DNA of 64,000 nucleotides from Bedellia somnulentella (lineage: Eukaryota > Arthropoda > Insecta > Lepidoptera > Bedelliidae): NCBI GenBank assembly GCA_963576735.1, contig OY755189.1, forward strand, positions 4,316,622-4,380,621, read 5' to 3'. Below the pieces are notes generated by a model. That model did not search any database. It was given only the letters and a program-made list of their open reading frames with translations, and was not told the DNA's origin. Below, one piece after another: positions 1 to 10,786 of the stretch (position 1 is the stretch's first letter; every line of letters starts with the position of its first letter). The translations under genes and the position numbers were made by a program.

Positions 1-95
1 TGAACACCAGCTGACAAAGTCACGTGATGTTCAGAAGTATTAGTACCTCTGCCAACACCTTCGGGGATATTCGGCGTGAACGTTTATGCTTATGC
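1..95 (+). repeat. SINE-B 3' part
   Basis: This stretch contains the conserved 3' block of a tRNA-derived SINE: a CACGTGATGTTCAG core, then CTCTGCCAACACC and GGCGTGAACG. Related blocks occur at 30932-31059 (minus), 32509-32610, 35582-35850 (minus) and 61875-62260. The matching FAM91 intron at 25200-25260 lacks it, so it is an insertion private to this copy. The 5' end lies outside the window. Confidence 0.7.
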
Positions 96-249
96 TTTAT
101 GTAAAAAATATGGTTGGGTAATTTATCGTGTATACCTATGCATATGGATATATATTAACATTGATATTTTAACTTTATAAACACTGACTGACATGTCAGG
201 GAAATTGTCATAACTTCAAGGTATAGTAAGTTTTCCAAATTTGTTCTAG

Positions 250-2294
250 GTACAGACAAATAACTCCATTGACATTTGATCCAAATGGCGAAGACGACGC
301 ACTTCAAATGGATCCGGTCATTATCAAGAACGATTTACCAGGACCTTCTAAACAGGTAATTACCACAATCAATAAAATAACATTCTTTTTCAGTATTTCA
401 AGGCAAATAGTTAAGTAATTAATCGATTATTCAAATAACCCTGTTTTGGTCATTTTTTTTTATTTTGGATTTAATTGTATTTGCACATTTATATCTCTGT
501 TATACAACATAGACAGTAGGTCTAATCTTGAGCGGTAAAATTATAATGTTAATAAAAAGACCTCTCGAGTGCTGCATTCCTGTAACGGAAATTTTAAAAT
601 TGTATTTTATGGTACTGGACTGCTGTGTAGTGCCGGCTCAGAATAGCGCTACCCCGTTTCTTCCGGTCTTCTTGTTTCTTCAGGCGACTAACGGTATTGG
701 GGCTTTTAAGCGAACATTGGGCGATGCGGTTGGAGACCCATCACCAACAACCTTTATTTTACCATCTTTTCCCCACTTAACTTTCCAAAAGTGGTTGAGG
801 AATTTCTTATTCCTTAGCTCTGGCTACCCCTTTTAGCCGTGAGTATATGTATATATGCATGTATTTAATGGTAATTTACTTTAAATAAAAACTGGAATTT
901 AAGTAGGTTTTTCCCATTGTTGTAACAGCTAAATACCAGTTGTTGAAATCTAAACAGCTAACTACTTAACGTTTATTTCCGCAGGTCCATCGTGATTTAA
1001 GTGATTGCCAACCAAGCAACAGTGGCGTCAAAAGAGTTGCAGTTTTGTTTGACTCCACTTTGGCTGCGTATCTCATGATGGGGAATTTATCTCCGGTATG
1101 TTTTGTTTAATATTTATTTATGTGATGTGATGTGATTCGTGAAAGGTGTGGTGTAAAAGATGATATTGTAAGAAAGATAGAAAAAGGAATGTTGAGATGG
1201 TTTGGGCACATAGAGAGGATGGATGAGAGTAAAGTGGTGAAAGAGATCTAAAGAGCCAATGTGGAAGGTAATGTTAGTAGAGGACGACCTCGGAGGACAC
1301 ATTTAGATCAAATAGAAAATGTGCTCAAAAAGGCAGGTGTCCGAAGTACGAAGAATAAAAGAGCATGTATGAAAAGATTGATGGATGTGAATGAAGCTAG
1401 AGAGGTTTGCCAGGATCGTACAAAGTGGCGATCGATAGTCTCTGCCTACCCCAATGGGAACTAACGGCGTGAGAATATGTATGTATGTATGTATGTTATT
1501 TATTGAGCTAGCCCCATAAAGTCTTAGCCACGTGAAAGACGACGTGCGTGGCCGAGTGGATAGGTGACTCGCTTCTTAGTTTGGAAGTTGCGGGTTGGAT
1601 ACTCGCTGAGAGCAACATTTATGTGATGAGCATAAATGATTTTTTCTTAGTCTTGGATGTTTTTTATATGTGTATTATATCATATTAAATGTGTCGTCCC
1701 ATAATAGAAGTATTACTTTGTTTATTTATTTTTAAAGATTAATTTTACTATATAGAACGCCAACAAGTGCCAAGAAAAGTGAGAGGTTCTGGTTTGGTTG
1801 GCAGTATTATCGGCAGAGTTGCATTGCGAATTAACAGATTTAGTGCTATTTTATGTTTTACTAGCTGACCCGACCGACTTCGTACTGTAAAATTTGCTTG
1901 TTACAAAACTAAGGCGTTTTTTTCCGGTACTCATAGTTCAATCAGCTGTGAATATTTTATTGGTAAGATTTTTCCGAGATGAAAAGTATCCTTTTTGCTA
2001 ATTTGGGTCATCATCTAGCATTCTGCCAAATTACATTCATATTCATTAGGTACTTGAGGAGCCTTTTCGCCTCAAACACATAAACATCTAAACTTTCGCT
2101 TTTATACTATTAATGTTGTCGTCCTATGGCACCCCAATAGTGCACAAGGCCTGTACAAGCACCCGTCACGCCTTCCAATATTAATAGGATTGCTTTTATG
2201 TTTCCAGGATCTCAAAAGTCATGCTGTGACATTATTCGAAGTGGGTAAGCTGTGTGATGAAAGCTTGGACAGCCTCTTAGTGGAGCTCGATAAG
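250..2294 (+). CDS. Second, inverted copy of FAM91 coding exons 9-11
   Basis: Three exons lie at 250-355, 985-1095 and 2208-2294, each with AG acceptor and GT donor. They encode the same residues as exons 9-11 of the main FAM91 copy on the opposite strand (25032-25137, 24292-24402, 23475-23561). The first exon is identical and the other two differ at three silent bases. Introns also align, but this copy has a LINE tail at 1121-1495 and an LTR at 2354-2547 that the other lacks. Silent-only exon differences with indel-type intron differences fit alleles or a very recent duplication. Since the arms are inverted and an N gap separates them, a haplotype misjoin is as likely as a real inverted duplication. 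No stop or frameshift is seen. Confidence 0.85.
621..865 (+). repeat. Metulj-like SINE copy
   Basis: The unit starts near GTGTAGTGCCGGC, contains GGCGACTAACGG and GACCCATCACCAACAACC, then CTCTGGCTACCCC, and ends in GTGAGTATATG with an ATGT-rich tail. More than ten related copies occur in the window on both strands. The internal segment around 665-685 differs from the other copies. The name Metulj is from memory of lepidopteran repeats and is tentative. Confidence 0.75.
1121..1495 (+). mobile_element. 5'-truncated LINE 3' end (RTE-like) with ATGT tail
   Basis: An insertion of 375 bp sits between two copies of TTATTTA (1114-1120 and 1496-1502). The second FAM91 copy has a single TTATTTA at the same place, so this is a clean presence/absence site. 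The last 67 codons of a LINE ORF are readable at 1261-1464, ending in a [17 protein letters not shown] C-terminus, followed by ATGT repeats. A shorter fragment of the same tail lies at 10684-10755. RTE assignment is tentative. Confidence 0.8.
1549..1620 (+). repeat. tRNA-like SINE head (class II style)
   Basis: TGGCCGAGTGG resembles a Leu/Ser-type A box and GGTTGGATACTC a degraded B box. The same sequence appears inverted near 24160-24235 in the other FAM91 copy, so it predates the divergence of the two copies. The T arm is degenerate, so it is not called a functional tRNA. Confidence 0.5.
1861..2125 (-). mobile_element. Short Helitron-like element, FAM91 intron
   Basis: On the minus strand the unit runs from a TTAATATTATAA head to GGTCAGCTAG, flanked by T, the CTAG end typical of Helitrons. 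The same element is at about 23655-23908 in the other copy, so it is ancestral to both. Confidence 0.55.
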
Positions 2295-2353
2295 GTAAAT
2301 TCGAATAGTCTTTATAGAATTTTTTTGTTGGTCTTATTATGCATCGTTATTAT

Positions 2354-2547
2354 TGGTCACTAGGATAACGTCGATTTTCGGATGGCAGGAGAGAGCAAAG
2401 GAAACACGTGCTTGTTTGCTTCACTCGTTTATTGCGACTGTCATTCTTTTTACAGAACCATAGAAATGAATCATAGACAAATATACAAGTACCCAACATT
2501 TAAAAAATAAATCAAAATATCGTACCTATTTATAATTAAACTAACCA
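2354..2547. mobile_element. Solo LTR
   Basis: This 194 bp insertion begins TGGTCACTAGG and ends ACTAACCA (TG...CA), and is flanked by ATTAT on both sides (2349-2353, 2548-2552). The matching intron at 23420-23440 has one uninterrupted ATTATT. A 5-bp target duplication plus TG/CA ends indicate an LTR left after recombination. It does not match the BEL LTR at 2763-2917, so it belongs to another family. Confidence 0.75.
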
Positions 2548-2762
2548 ATTATTTCACCGCTTGATAATTTTACTCCGTGCAGTTTATAGCTGGAACAACA
2601 GTATAGAATAAATAAAAAAAAATATTACAAAATATAACTAATACATTTTACAGATAATATGTTCTTTAATTATGCAATATAAGTTTTAATTCAATTTATA
2701 GATTAGTAGATCAATAGCTTTTCGGATTTCATTTAACCCTTTATCATAATAATGAAATTGTA

Positions 2763-2917
2763 TGTGTTAACGTAATAAGGTTGAGTTTGCTGGGTCGGAC
2801 TAACTATTTTGATTTTAAATAATGAAACACGGGTTCTCTTGCGAGGTCTGTATTATGACTGACTTGAATAGAACATGATACACACATTATAAGTAGATGT
2901 AAGAAACGGCGTAAACA
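2763..2917 (-). repeat. Probable 3' LTR of the BEL/Pao element
   Basis: Read on the minus strand, this segment begins TGTTTACGCC directly after a purine-rich tract (GGTGGGCGGGA, a polypurine-tract candidate at 2918-2928) and ends GTTAACACA. Homology between the two FAM91 copies stops at this point, which marks the outer edge of the insertion. No matching 5' LTR was seen to the right of 7142, so the pair is incomplete. Confidence 0.6.
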
Positions 2918-3252
2918 TCCCGCCCACCGAAGGGCGAAGTCCTTAACTAAACATGAAAACATTAAATGACTAACAAAAAGCTATCCGACATAAATTTCAA
3001 AAAGAGCATGAATCTTAGAAATTACATAGTTTAAAAGTAAACAAAACAATGCTGACTCCTTGAAACTGAATAATTTTGTTTGTACTGATCTACTAACTAA
3101 CAAACAGTGCATCAAATATGAATTAATTATAGAATTAATTCTAATTTTAATTTCTTATTAAGCTTCAGCAAATTAAGTGTTTGATATTTCTAAATCGAAT
3201 AAACTAGTTACTAAAATTAAAGTTACAAACAATAAGTATTTAAGGCAAACAT

Positions 3253-5889
3253 TCAATCTGTATCAACAGGTAAAGGACAAATTTTTGATAAAGTTCTTTT
3301 AACGAAACCACTACGACACTTAATACCATAGACTCTTGTGAGATTGTTTTCACCGGGATATTTGGACACTATACGGCCAATTGCCCATTTTCCAGGCGGC
3401 AGTTGGTCATCTTTCAGAAGAACGATATCGCCAATCTCATATTCCTTCTGCTTGGTCATCCATTTTGTACGAGTCTGAAGTCTCGTCAAATACTCGTTTT
3501 GCCATCGATGCCAAAAACTTGCTACCAGACGCTGCGTATGTTGCCATCGGGACAATTTGCTTATACTGACATCTTCAAAATTTGGATTGGGTATAGATAT
3601 AGAAGCTTCTCCAATGAGGAAATGTCCAGGTGTTAAAACTTCGAATTCTGTGTCTGAAGTGTCTATAGGTACCAATGGGCGTGAATTGAGGCAAGCCTCT
3701 ATCTGGCAGAGTATGGTGGTGGTCTCTTCAAACGTAAGGGAAGTTTTTAATATTCTTTTTAGGTGATATTTAGTTGATTTCACGGCCGCTTCCCATAATT
3801 CGCCAAAATTAGGGCTAAGAGGGGGGATGAACTTCCATTCTGTACCATCTGCTGCTAGGATGTCTGCTAAATGACCAGGTAAGTCAAGATTGGCCTGTTT
3901 CCATGTCTCTTGTAATTCTTTGTTAGCACCAACAAAGTTACGGCCATTATCACTCCAAATCTGTATACATCGTCCACGTCGTGACACGAATCTATTGAAC
4001 GATCCAATAAAAGCTTCTGAGGTTAAGTCGCCGACCAACTCTAAATGTATGGCTTTAGTGGACATACATATGAATACAGCGATGTATGCTTTATTGGTTT
4101 TAGCTCCTCTGCCCTTTGACATCAAGACTTGCAAAGGACCGGCAAAGTCAATTCCGCTAACTAGAAAAGGTCTCGAGGGCGTTGTTCGTGACTTGGGAAG
4201 ATCAGACATTAGTTGAGTTCTCGAAGTGGCTTTATATCGAGCACAAATCATGCATTTGTGTATGTGCTTCTTAACAAGGTTCTTCACTTTAATAATCCAA
4301 TACTTAGACTTGATATAACAAAGCATAAGTTGGATGCCACCGTGCAATGTCTTTTGATGAGCTTCAGCAACGATGAGTTGTGCAAGATGACTTTGTGTGC
4401 CAAGTATAATTGGATGTTTCTGGTTGTTGCTTATGTCAGCATTGCTCAATCTACCGCCCACCCTGATCAGCTCGTGTTCGTCTAAGTAAGGGTTTAGATT
4501 TCTTAACTTGCTTTCTCTCGCAACGTTTCTTTTCTTTTGTACGGCTTCTATCTTTTTACTAAATTCTTCGATTTGTGCTATTTTTATACATTTTATTGAC
4601 GCTTTTTCTATTTCATCTGTTGTAATCTGTTTATTTATGTTTTCTGGAAATTTCTTAAAATTTAGAAATCTTATCATGTAAACAACTGTTTTTAATAGTT
4701 CTTGTAATGTGGTGAATTCTTCATTAATTAATTTTGATTTATTTTGCTCTATTTGTATATTTAGTGTTATTTTCTTCATTTCTAATTCTGTAATTGGAAG
4801 GTTTGGTTTGGGAAAATTAATATTTTTATCCTTGAGCCATTCTGGCCCTTCCCACCATAATTTATTGCGCATGAGATCATTTATGTTTGTTCCTCTTGAG
4901 CCTATATCAGCAGGATTATCCTTCGATTTGACATGAAACCATTGAGTGACTGACACATGATCTAAAATTTCAACGACTCGATTACTGACGAACGTTTTCC
5001 ATCTGTTTGGGTCACCCATCAGCCATGACAAAACGATTGTCGAGTCTGTCCATGCAAATGATGTACTTTCCTTCAATCTCATAGCCTCTCTGACTTGCTT
5101 GAGTAGTCTCGCCAGAAGCACAGCTCCACTTAACTCTAAGCGTGGAAGGGACATTGGTTTGAGGGGAGCTAATTTAGTTCTTGATGCAATGATTCCCGTT
5201 TTGATATTACCGTTCTGGGTTTCTACTCTATAATAAACAACGGCACAATATCCTCTGTTTGAAGCGTCGCAGTATCCATGTAGATAAGTTTCACTTAAAT
5301 TATTGGTTGTGTATATCCATCTATTAATTCGTATTTTGTTTATATTATCAAAACTTTGTCTTATTCTAATCCACTCTTCTTCATCTTTCTGTTCAACTAT
5401 ATCATCCCAATCAAGTCTTTGCTTCCAGATACTTTGTATCAACATCTTTGCTGTGATGATCGATGGAGAAATCCATCCTAATGGATCATATAGGCTTTGT
5501 ACATCTGCTAATATTGTTCTTTTAGTGACCATGTTTGGTTTTGGAGGTAATCTTGTGTGATAATGAAATGAATCTTTTGTCATATTCCAGGTTAAACCTA
5601 ATGTTTTTATAATGCTTTCGTCTGTTATTCCATTCTCAACGCTAGTGCTTCTCAAACATTGTGGAATTTGATCTAGAAACTCTTTAATATTGGATGCCCA
5701 CTTTTGAAGTATAAATCCGCTTTTTTCTAGGAGTTTTCGTAGCTGTTTACTGCCCTCTATAGCGCCTTCTAGAGTTGAATCACCACTGAGACAATCATCA
5801 ACGTAGAAATCTTCATCTAGTATTTTAGCTCCAATTGGGAAGTTGTCTCGTTCATCTAGTGATAATTGTTTCAGTGTCTTGATTGCCAA
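3253..5889 (-). CDS. BEL/Pao pol: RT C-terminal part, RNase H, integrase
   Basis: An 878-residue open frame. FYVDDCLSG near residue 28 is the reverse transcriptase catalytic YxDD box. YCDASNRGY near 225, a LELSG helix and AWTDSTI follow as RNase H. An HHCC zinc region (HGG...CMICARYK) near 520-550 precedes the DDE integrase core, with GIDFAGPL, SDNGRNFVGA and the FGELWEAAVKS glutamate block. The C-terminal DUF5641-like region (KWAIGRIV, GENNLTRV) closes the protein, as usual in BEL elements. The frame has no upstream RT fingers, because those lie in the overlapping frame at 5852-6547. The first ATG is internal and is not a real start. The long intact frame suggests fairly recent decay. Confidence 0.88.
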   Translation of the reverse strand: MAIKTLKQLSLDERDNFPIGAKILDEDFYVDDCLSGDSTLEGAIEGSKQLRKLLEKSGFILQKWASNIKEFLDQIPQCLRSTSVENGITDESIIKTLGLTWNMTKDSFHYHTRLPPKPNMVTKRTILADVQSLYDPLGWISPSIITAKMLIQSIWKQRLDWDDIVEQKDEEEWIRIRQSFDNINKIRINRWIYTTNNLSETYLHGYCDASNRGYCAVVYYRVETQNGNIKTGIIASRTKLAPLKPMSLPRLELSGAVLLARLLKQVREAMRLKESTSFAWTDSTIVLSWLMGDPNRWKTFVSNRVVEILDHVSVTQWFHVKSKDNPADIGSRGTNINDLMRNKLWWEGPEWLKDKNINFPKPNLPITELEMKKITLNIQIEQNKSKLINEEFTTLQELLKTVVYMIRFLNFKKFPENINKQITTDEIEKASIKCIKIAQIEEFSKKIEAVQKKRNVARESKLRNLNPYLDEHELIRVGGRLSNADISNNQKHPIILGTQSHLAQLIVAEAHQKTLHGGIQLMLCYIKSKYWIIKVKNLVKKHIHKCMICARYKATSRTQLMSDLPKSRTTPSRPFLVSGIDFAGPLQVLMSKGRGAKTNKAYIAVFICMSTKAIHLELVGDLTSEAFIGSFNRFVSRRGRCIQIWSDNGRNFVGANKELQETWKQANLDLPGHLADILAADGTEWKFIPPLSPNFGELWEAAVKSTKYHLKRILKTSLTFEETTTILCQIEACLNSRPLVPIDTSDTEFEVLTPGHFLIGEASISIPNPNFEDVSISKLSRWQHTQRLVASFWHRWQNEYLTRLQTRTKWMTKQKEYEIGDIVLLKDDQLPPGKWAIGRIVSKYPGENNLTRVYGIKCRSGFVKRTLSKICPLPVDTD

Positions 5890-6547
5890 GTATGGTGCAG
5901 AAGCAGTACCAAAAGTCTTTCAAAACTTTAGCAGTAGTATCTTTCCTCCACAATATTCGCTGACAGTCAGCATCTTCTTTTTTCACCAAAATCATGCGAT
6001 ACATTTTTTGAATATCTGATAAGTAACATATTTCTTTCATACGCCATCTCATGATTAAGTTTCTCAAGTCTTCCTGTAGCTGTGGTCCGACATGTAATAA
6101 ATCATTGAGTGAAGTGTTGTTTGACCCCTTACATGAAGCGTTGAATACCACTCTTACTTTTGTTGTTTCACTATCTCGCACAACAGAATGATGTGGCAAA
6201 TATATTGAAAGGTTATTCTTTTCATCATCAGGAACCTTTTCCATATGATTTAACTTTATGTACTCGTTAGCATATTCTTCTTTCAATTTTGGATTCTTTT
6301 CTAGTTTTCTTTCTGTTTGTTCTAATCTCTTCAATGATATTTCTCTTGTTTGTCCGACTTCTTGTGGTGATCTTTTGAATGGCAACTTGACAATATATCT
6401 TCCTTCTGGTGTTCTAGAATGCTCTTTGTTAAAAATATCTTCACATGCTCGTTCTTCAGAGGTTAATTTTCTGTGTTTTGTATCGTCGTCTATAGCCCAA
6501 AGATTTTTTAGCAGTTGATCCATGTCGATGTCTACCTGATGGTGCAT
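5852..6547 (-). pseudogene. BEL/Pao pol: RT N-terminal segment, frameshifted
   Basis: This 231-codon frame encodes the start of the retroelement reverse transcriptase. IYLPHHSVVR, VRVVFNASCKG, SLNDLLHVGP and the palm block LSDIQKMYRMI are visible. It ends in a few unrelated codons, and the RT continues in another frame from about 5889, so an indel lies near 5852-5930. At the other end it overlaps the protease frame (6456-6547), marking a second break. The element's other proteins are on either side. It cannot give a full polymerase as it stands. Confidence 0.8.
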
Positions 6548-7142
6548 GGCGACAAGGTGAGTGTTTGTTGATAAAGTTTTGTGAACATTTCCAAAAAAGT
6601 ATCCAGCCCAGGTTTGTTTCTTGCGCTAAAGGTGAACCTGGTGGACCTTTGACCAAATTGTTTTTGACAATTTCTGTGTATACATCAATACCAAGCAATA
6701 AGTCGATCTTACTTGACACGAAATAATTTGGGTCAGCTAGGGTTAAGCCTTCTATGTGTTTCCAATTTGGTTGCGGCTGTATTGTAGTGCACGGCAATGT
6801 AGATGTGATAGACTTCAGTACGTATGTTTTAACTTGGAGATTGAAGCGTTTATCGTATCTTGACAATAGTTCCAATTGGACAGCATAACGCACCGCAGTA
6901 GTTGTGGATCCAACGCCGATAACGGAACCTCGAATTGGAGTTCTTTTGAGATTTATAAGTTGAGTTGCATTTTCAGTAATAAAAGACGCCTGCGATCCAG
7001 GGTCAATCAATGCTCGCAGCAAAGTCTCTCGGCCATTCTCACTTCTGACCGGTACTATTGCAGTTGCTAACAATGCATTCTTCTGCTTTCGTGCTAAGTT
7101 TGTTCCTTCAACCTTCAACATTGGTAAGGAAGCAGTAGACAC
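6456..7142 (-). CDS. BEL/Pao aspartic protease region
   Basis: The frame contains RALIDPGSQASFI, the active-site box of Pao/BEL proteases, where the usual D-S/T-G is varied, followed by the partner region GLTLADP and IDLLLGIDVY, then LAQETNLGWILF, which leads into RT. Gag should precede it, but the upstream 500 bases hold no such frame, so this marks the truncated 5' edge of the element. The frame is lost after about 6500, and the RT continues in the frame of 5852-6547. The ATG at 7142 is just the first in frame and is probably not native. Confidence 0.75.
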   Translation of the reverse strand: MSTASLPMLKVEGTNLARKQKNALLATAIVPVRSENGRETLLRALIDPGSQASFITENATQLINLKRTPIRGSVIGVGSTTTAVRYAVQLELLSRYDKRFNLQVKTYVLKSITSTLPCTTIQPQPNWKHIEGLTLADPNYFVSSKIDLLLGIDVYTEIVKNNLVKGPPGSPLAQETNLGWILFWKCSQNFINKHSPCRHAPSGRHRHGSTAKKSLGYRRRYKTQKINL

Positions 7143-8011
7143 TGCATGAAAAGTTAATTACATGAAAATTTCGTTTAGAAACTCAGTATCTCTTTTTAAC
7201 ATTTTTCTACCTTAAATATTAAAAATAAAGTCTATGGACATAATTGAGGGCGAAAACATAGTATTAAATAAGACCTTCAAATCAAATCAAAATGGTATTA
7301 GCAGATACACAAAAAATTAACTTCGTTGGTGTACAGCTAGACCTATTTCAATGAGAGATTTACTGATAAATAGGTTATGTAGTATGGAGTATTTCTAGTA
7401 AATGTTTCATATATCTTATTTTTATTTATTTATTTTTATTAGGAACATCAACAGCGACATAAATAATAATACACAGTTAATAATATAAATCAAGTAATGC
7501 CAATAACAGATGTTCACAGATGTACAGAAAACATATCTAACAATAATCTCGTTTTTACGTTACATTTGATGAGTCTAGAACTTATAGAATATTACTAAAA
7601 GCTAATAAGTAAATTTTTAACTCATTTTTTTTACAGCAAGTAACTCTAACAAATACATACAATTTTAAGAGGAAATAAAATAGATATTAACAATAATATT
7701 ATTTAAAGCAAAAAGGATTTGATCCACGATATCTCAAGGATGTGTGTATGTGCATGTGTGTGTATATGTGTGCGTGCGTGTGTGTGTGTGTGTGTGTGTG
7801 TGTAAAACAAATAAAATCTTTGACATATATTAAGGCATATAAGAATGTATGTGTTATTAATTATATCTTAATCTTAATCTGGTTTAAACCAAACGTTTTT
7901 AATCGTGCCAAGCTGGAGGCGAATCGCTACTTAATAATAGGTGCCAAATTAAAGGCGCACTGCTCCCTGCGCTTTGCATATACTCGTAGTTTTAGTTAAA
8001 GAGATTCTCAC
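7143..8011. other. Noncoding stretch with a GT microsatellite
   Basis: No gene is supported here. A GT-rich simple repeat spans about 7738-7803. Around 7420-7700 an AT-rich block with TTATTAGGAACATCAACAGCG may be the reversed 3' end of a LINE, but this is weak. Homology to the FAM91 intron near 27560 starts only at about 7990. Confidence 0.5.
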
Positions 8012-8112
8012 CTGTACAAATTCCTCACAGCATGATAGTCAAGGTTCCCAGCGGTCTGTGAGCCCCGGTCTATCAACAGGTCTATCAGCTCTTTCTCACT
8101 CTCACTCAGAGG
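8012..8112 (-). CDS. Extra copy of FAM91 coding exon 6
   Basis: This 101 bp exon has a GT donor and AG acceptor and encodes the same residues as exon 6 of the main gene at 27571-27671 (PLSESEKEL ... [12 protein letters not shown]). The few base differences are silent. The flanking intron to 8431 also matches 27672-27990, up to the exact point where the Polinton begins. Its orientation is opposite to the exon 9-11 copy at 250-2294, and exons 7-8 are missing. The arrangement therefore cannot be one simple haplotype. Confidence 0.85.
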
Positions 8113-8431
8113 CTGCACACATGAAAACGGGTTAATTGAGTTAGGCGGTTCCTCAGAATCATAGGAGGATTTGAACGAAGAGTAGTAGGTTATTACTAGT
8201 TAAAGAAACATAGAAATATAGTATGGGTAACTTTTATTTTTGGCTTTAAAAGTGCGATATAAACAAACAAACATGCAAAAAAGAATGTGTGTTAATAAAT
8301 TACGTATTTGGTGAAGGTTAATTCCTTCAATTCGTCCAATTATGTACTTTGAAAATACAATAAAATAGGCAATGGACATTTATTAATCTTAAATATTTAT
8401 ACTGATTTCTTATTTATTAAATTAAAACTCT

Positions 8432-8670
8432 AGTAGGTAAAGATTGGGGAGTCTAGATCAATTCACCCTCGCTTCGCTCGGGTGAATTGATCTAGTCCTC
8501 CCCAATCTCTCATTGCTTTTCATCAAAATTATATTTTGTTTCTGAATTTATATTTGCAGATCGGTCCACTTTTTGCACAGCAATTCAAATCTATGTAGTC
8601 CCTCTAATCTTTAAGTGCCTTTTTTTCAACCAGATGTATTTGTGTATTTTATCCGTTATTTAATTTCAAC
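8432..8670 (+). repeat. Polinton left terminal inverted repeat
   Basis: It aligns with the reverse complement of 20115-20339 with moderate divergence. Shared landmarks are ATCAATTCACCC, TTTTCATCAAAATTATAT, TTTGCAGATCG and AATCTTTAAGTGCC. The outer 68 bp (8441-8508) form a near-perfect palindrome that the right repeat does not have. Confidence 0.9.
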
Positions 8671-8679
8671 TATCATATT

Positions 8680-10680
8680 CTACAGATGTATTTATTTGAT
8701 TTATCTGTACAATTTCACATTTTTATTTGAAAAATAGCAAAATCGTTCTGCCTGATTATCCCTGCAGCTTGCGCTATAGTTTTTATTTGATTTAGGATGG
8801 CGCTCACTGCAGGGATAAAATTGAATTTTATTATTCTTGATCAATTTATCTATATTATTTATCTCGTAATGTAGAAGATATTGCAAAATTCATATTATAT
8901 ATTTTCATAACAAATGTATATAAAGTTTTCAGTTGTTAAATGAAACATAGTCTAGATCATCGCACATCATAATTTTATATCGTTATTCACAATTCACATT
9001 CACAATCATTTTATAAGTTCATATCTTAGTGGGTTCTGAGTCATCGCATTGAAAAACGTGTATCACATTTGTGTTATATACTAATAGAAGAGAAAATTTT
9101 AATACCACGATGTAGATGTTTTGCCTATAATTTGGTATGTTTTCATCTATAACCTGATAATAATAGCTTAAAATAATAATTCTGACATTTTCAATATTAA
9201 ATGAGTAAATTTTTTATTGAGATATCACTTTAACATGATGAAATCAATCAACTTTTGTTGTAACTATGACTATGTTATTATTCGCGCCATCTAGTTGAGC
9301 GCTAGCGTAAAACACATATAGAGACTGATAACTAAATATATCGGACTTACTTAATATCATCAAATTTGAAGTAGATTTTTAGTTCTATTTAATTTCATAA
9401 TAACTTACTTCATATGATTAAATACAAATATGATAGAAACAAAGATGAAGCAATGTTATGAAACACTAATAACATATCATTAATTGCGACATCTATTCAA
9501 ACCTTTCGGTACTTAATAAATAATTAATAAATAGTAAGTAAAATGCAATCTTTAACCTGTTTGAAATTGTTACATTCGCTTCGTCATAAGATGGCGCTTA
9601 CAATGCAGAAAAAAATACTTTTTTAGGATGCAAATAGTAATTAATGATAGTATGCGAATACATACAAGCATACTTTTATTGGATTATAGTTAAAATATTT
9701 GTTAACCCATATGACCGAAATAATTATAAAGGTTTCGTTTTCGGAGTACTCTATTGGTTTTTATCTTTAACTAATTTCAAAAATTTTGATATTTAGCATA
9801 GTATTTGTCAGACTTAACAGTAAACTTAAGTTATATAAACTTACACTAAAATGGAAGGTTCGCACGTTTACACATAAAAGTATGTATGTAATTTCGTTCG
9901 CAATTTCGTTAGGCTGAACCGATTTAGCTGCGGTTTTCTCTTTTTAAACGATTTATAAAAAGTGATTCGTAATTCATTTTTTTTTGCTCAAACTTTTACA
10001 TATCAAAACATATAAATACGTTAACGGAGAGATTTATTTAAGTATAATTACGAGTTTAGATAAAGGGAAATAGTTCTTGTTTTTCTTTCTTAAGCAATGG
10101 TTATATAACATGACAATTTGGATTCAAAATTAATGACTTAATTTATTTTTATCATAGTTCTTTTCCAACAAAAATAATAATATGTCAGCATAAGTACAAA
10201 GCGATTCCTTTTTTGATTCATGTATCATATCTCAACTGTTTTGCTGCATCAGCAGTAAATATTGGAACACTAAGACGTGTGAACATTCACTCTATTGTGA
10301 TCAACTTAAAAATGTGCCTTATGCTTAGATCAAATAAGGAACTTTTTTATATATACGGTTCTGTTTTGAATCGATGCATTTTGATTTTTTCTACATTGTG
10401 GAGTTGTCTTTACAATCGCTGAATATAAATACTGGATTAGGGGCTTAATTGCTCCATTTCTGCTCGCTATATACCTAAGCGATCGTAGTGCTCTCCTATT
10501 TTGTTTTATCTGTGACGTGTGGTGCAACAAGAAAATTTCACAAGTATGTAAGTATTACTTTATTTTATTTTTTTATTTGAATTTTGAAACTTGCTCCATA
10601 CGCATCTTGCTTCACATCTTTATTTCATAAATAAAGGAGAATCGGTTTAATTTTCTATTTTAAGAACAAGTGTAATTTAT
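8680..10680. other. AT-rich Polinton interior without recognised genes
   Basis: Only short open frames occur on either strand and none shows family B polymerase motifs. This is where the polymerase of a complete element could lie. It is either deleted or decayed beyond recognition by eye. Confidence 0.5.
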
Positions 10681-10683
10681 TCG

Positions 10684-10755
10684 GCGATCGATAGTCTCTG
10701 CCTACCTCAATGGTGGGGAACTAATAGTGCAAGTACACGTATGTAATTTATTTGA
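10684..10755 (+). mobile_element. LINE 3' tail fragment
   Basis: CGATCGATAGTCTCTGCCTA followed by a GGAACTAA stop region matches the end of the LINE at 1424-1480. It is a heavily truncated insertion inside the Polinton. Confidence 0.6.
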
Positions 10756-10786
10756 TGAAATTTCATAATAAACTTGTTTATTTCAG

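Larger units (their letters stand above)
2763..7142 (-). mobile_element. BEL/Pao LTR retrotransposon, 5'-truncated and frameshifted
   Basis: The order on the minus strand is aspartic protease, reverse transcriptase, RNase H, integrase, then the LTR. This order and the motifs are those of the Pao/BEL superfamily. Gag and the 5' LTR are not found. Pol is spread over three overlapping frames, so at least two indels have accumulated and the copy is defective. It sits in the intron after exon 11 of the left FAM91 copy. The 3' LTR to integrase segment (2918-3252) is noncoding. Confidence 0.85.

Noticed and set aside
528..836. A 102-codon open frame on the plus strand
   Set aside because: It lies across a Metulj-like SINE; the same frame piece appears in the inverted copy at 24608-24859, and the family has no coding capacity.
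7742..7999. An 85-codon frame
   Set aside because: It is translated from a GT microsatellite and shows no protein-like composition.
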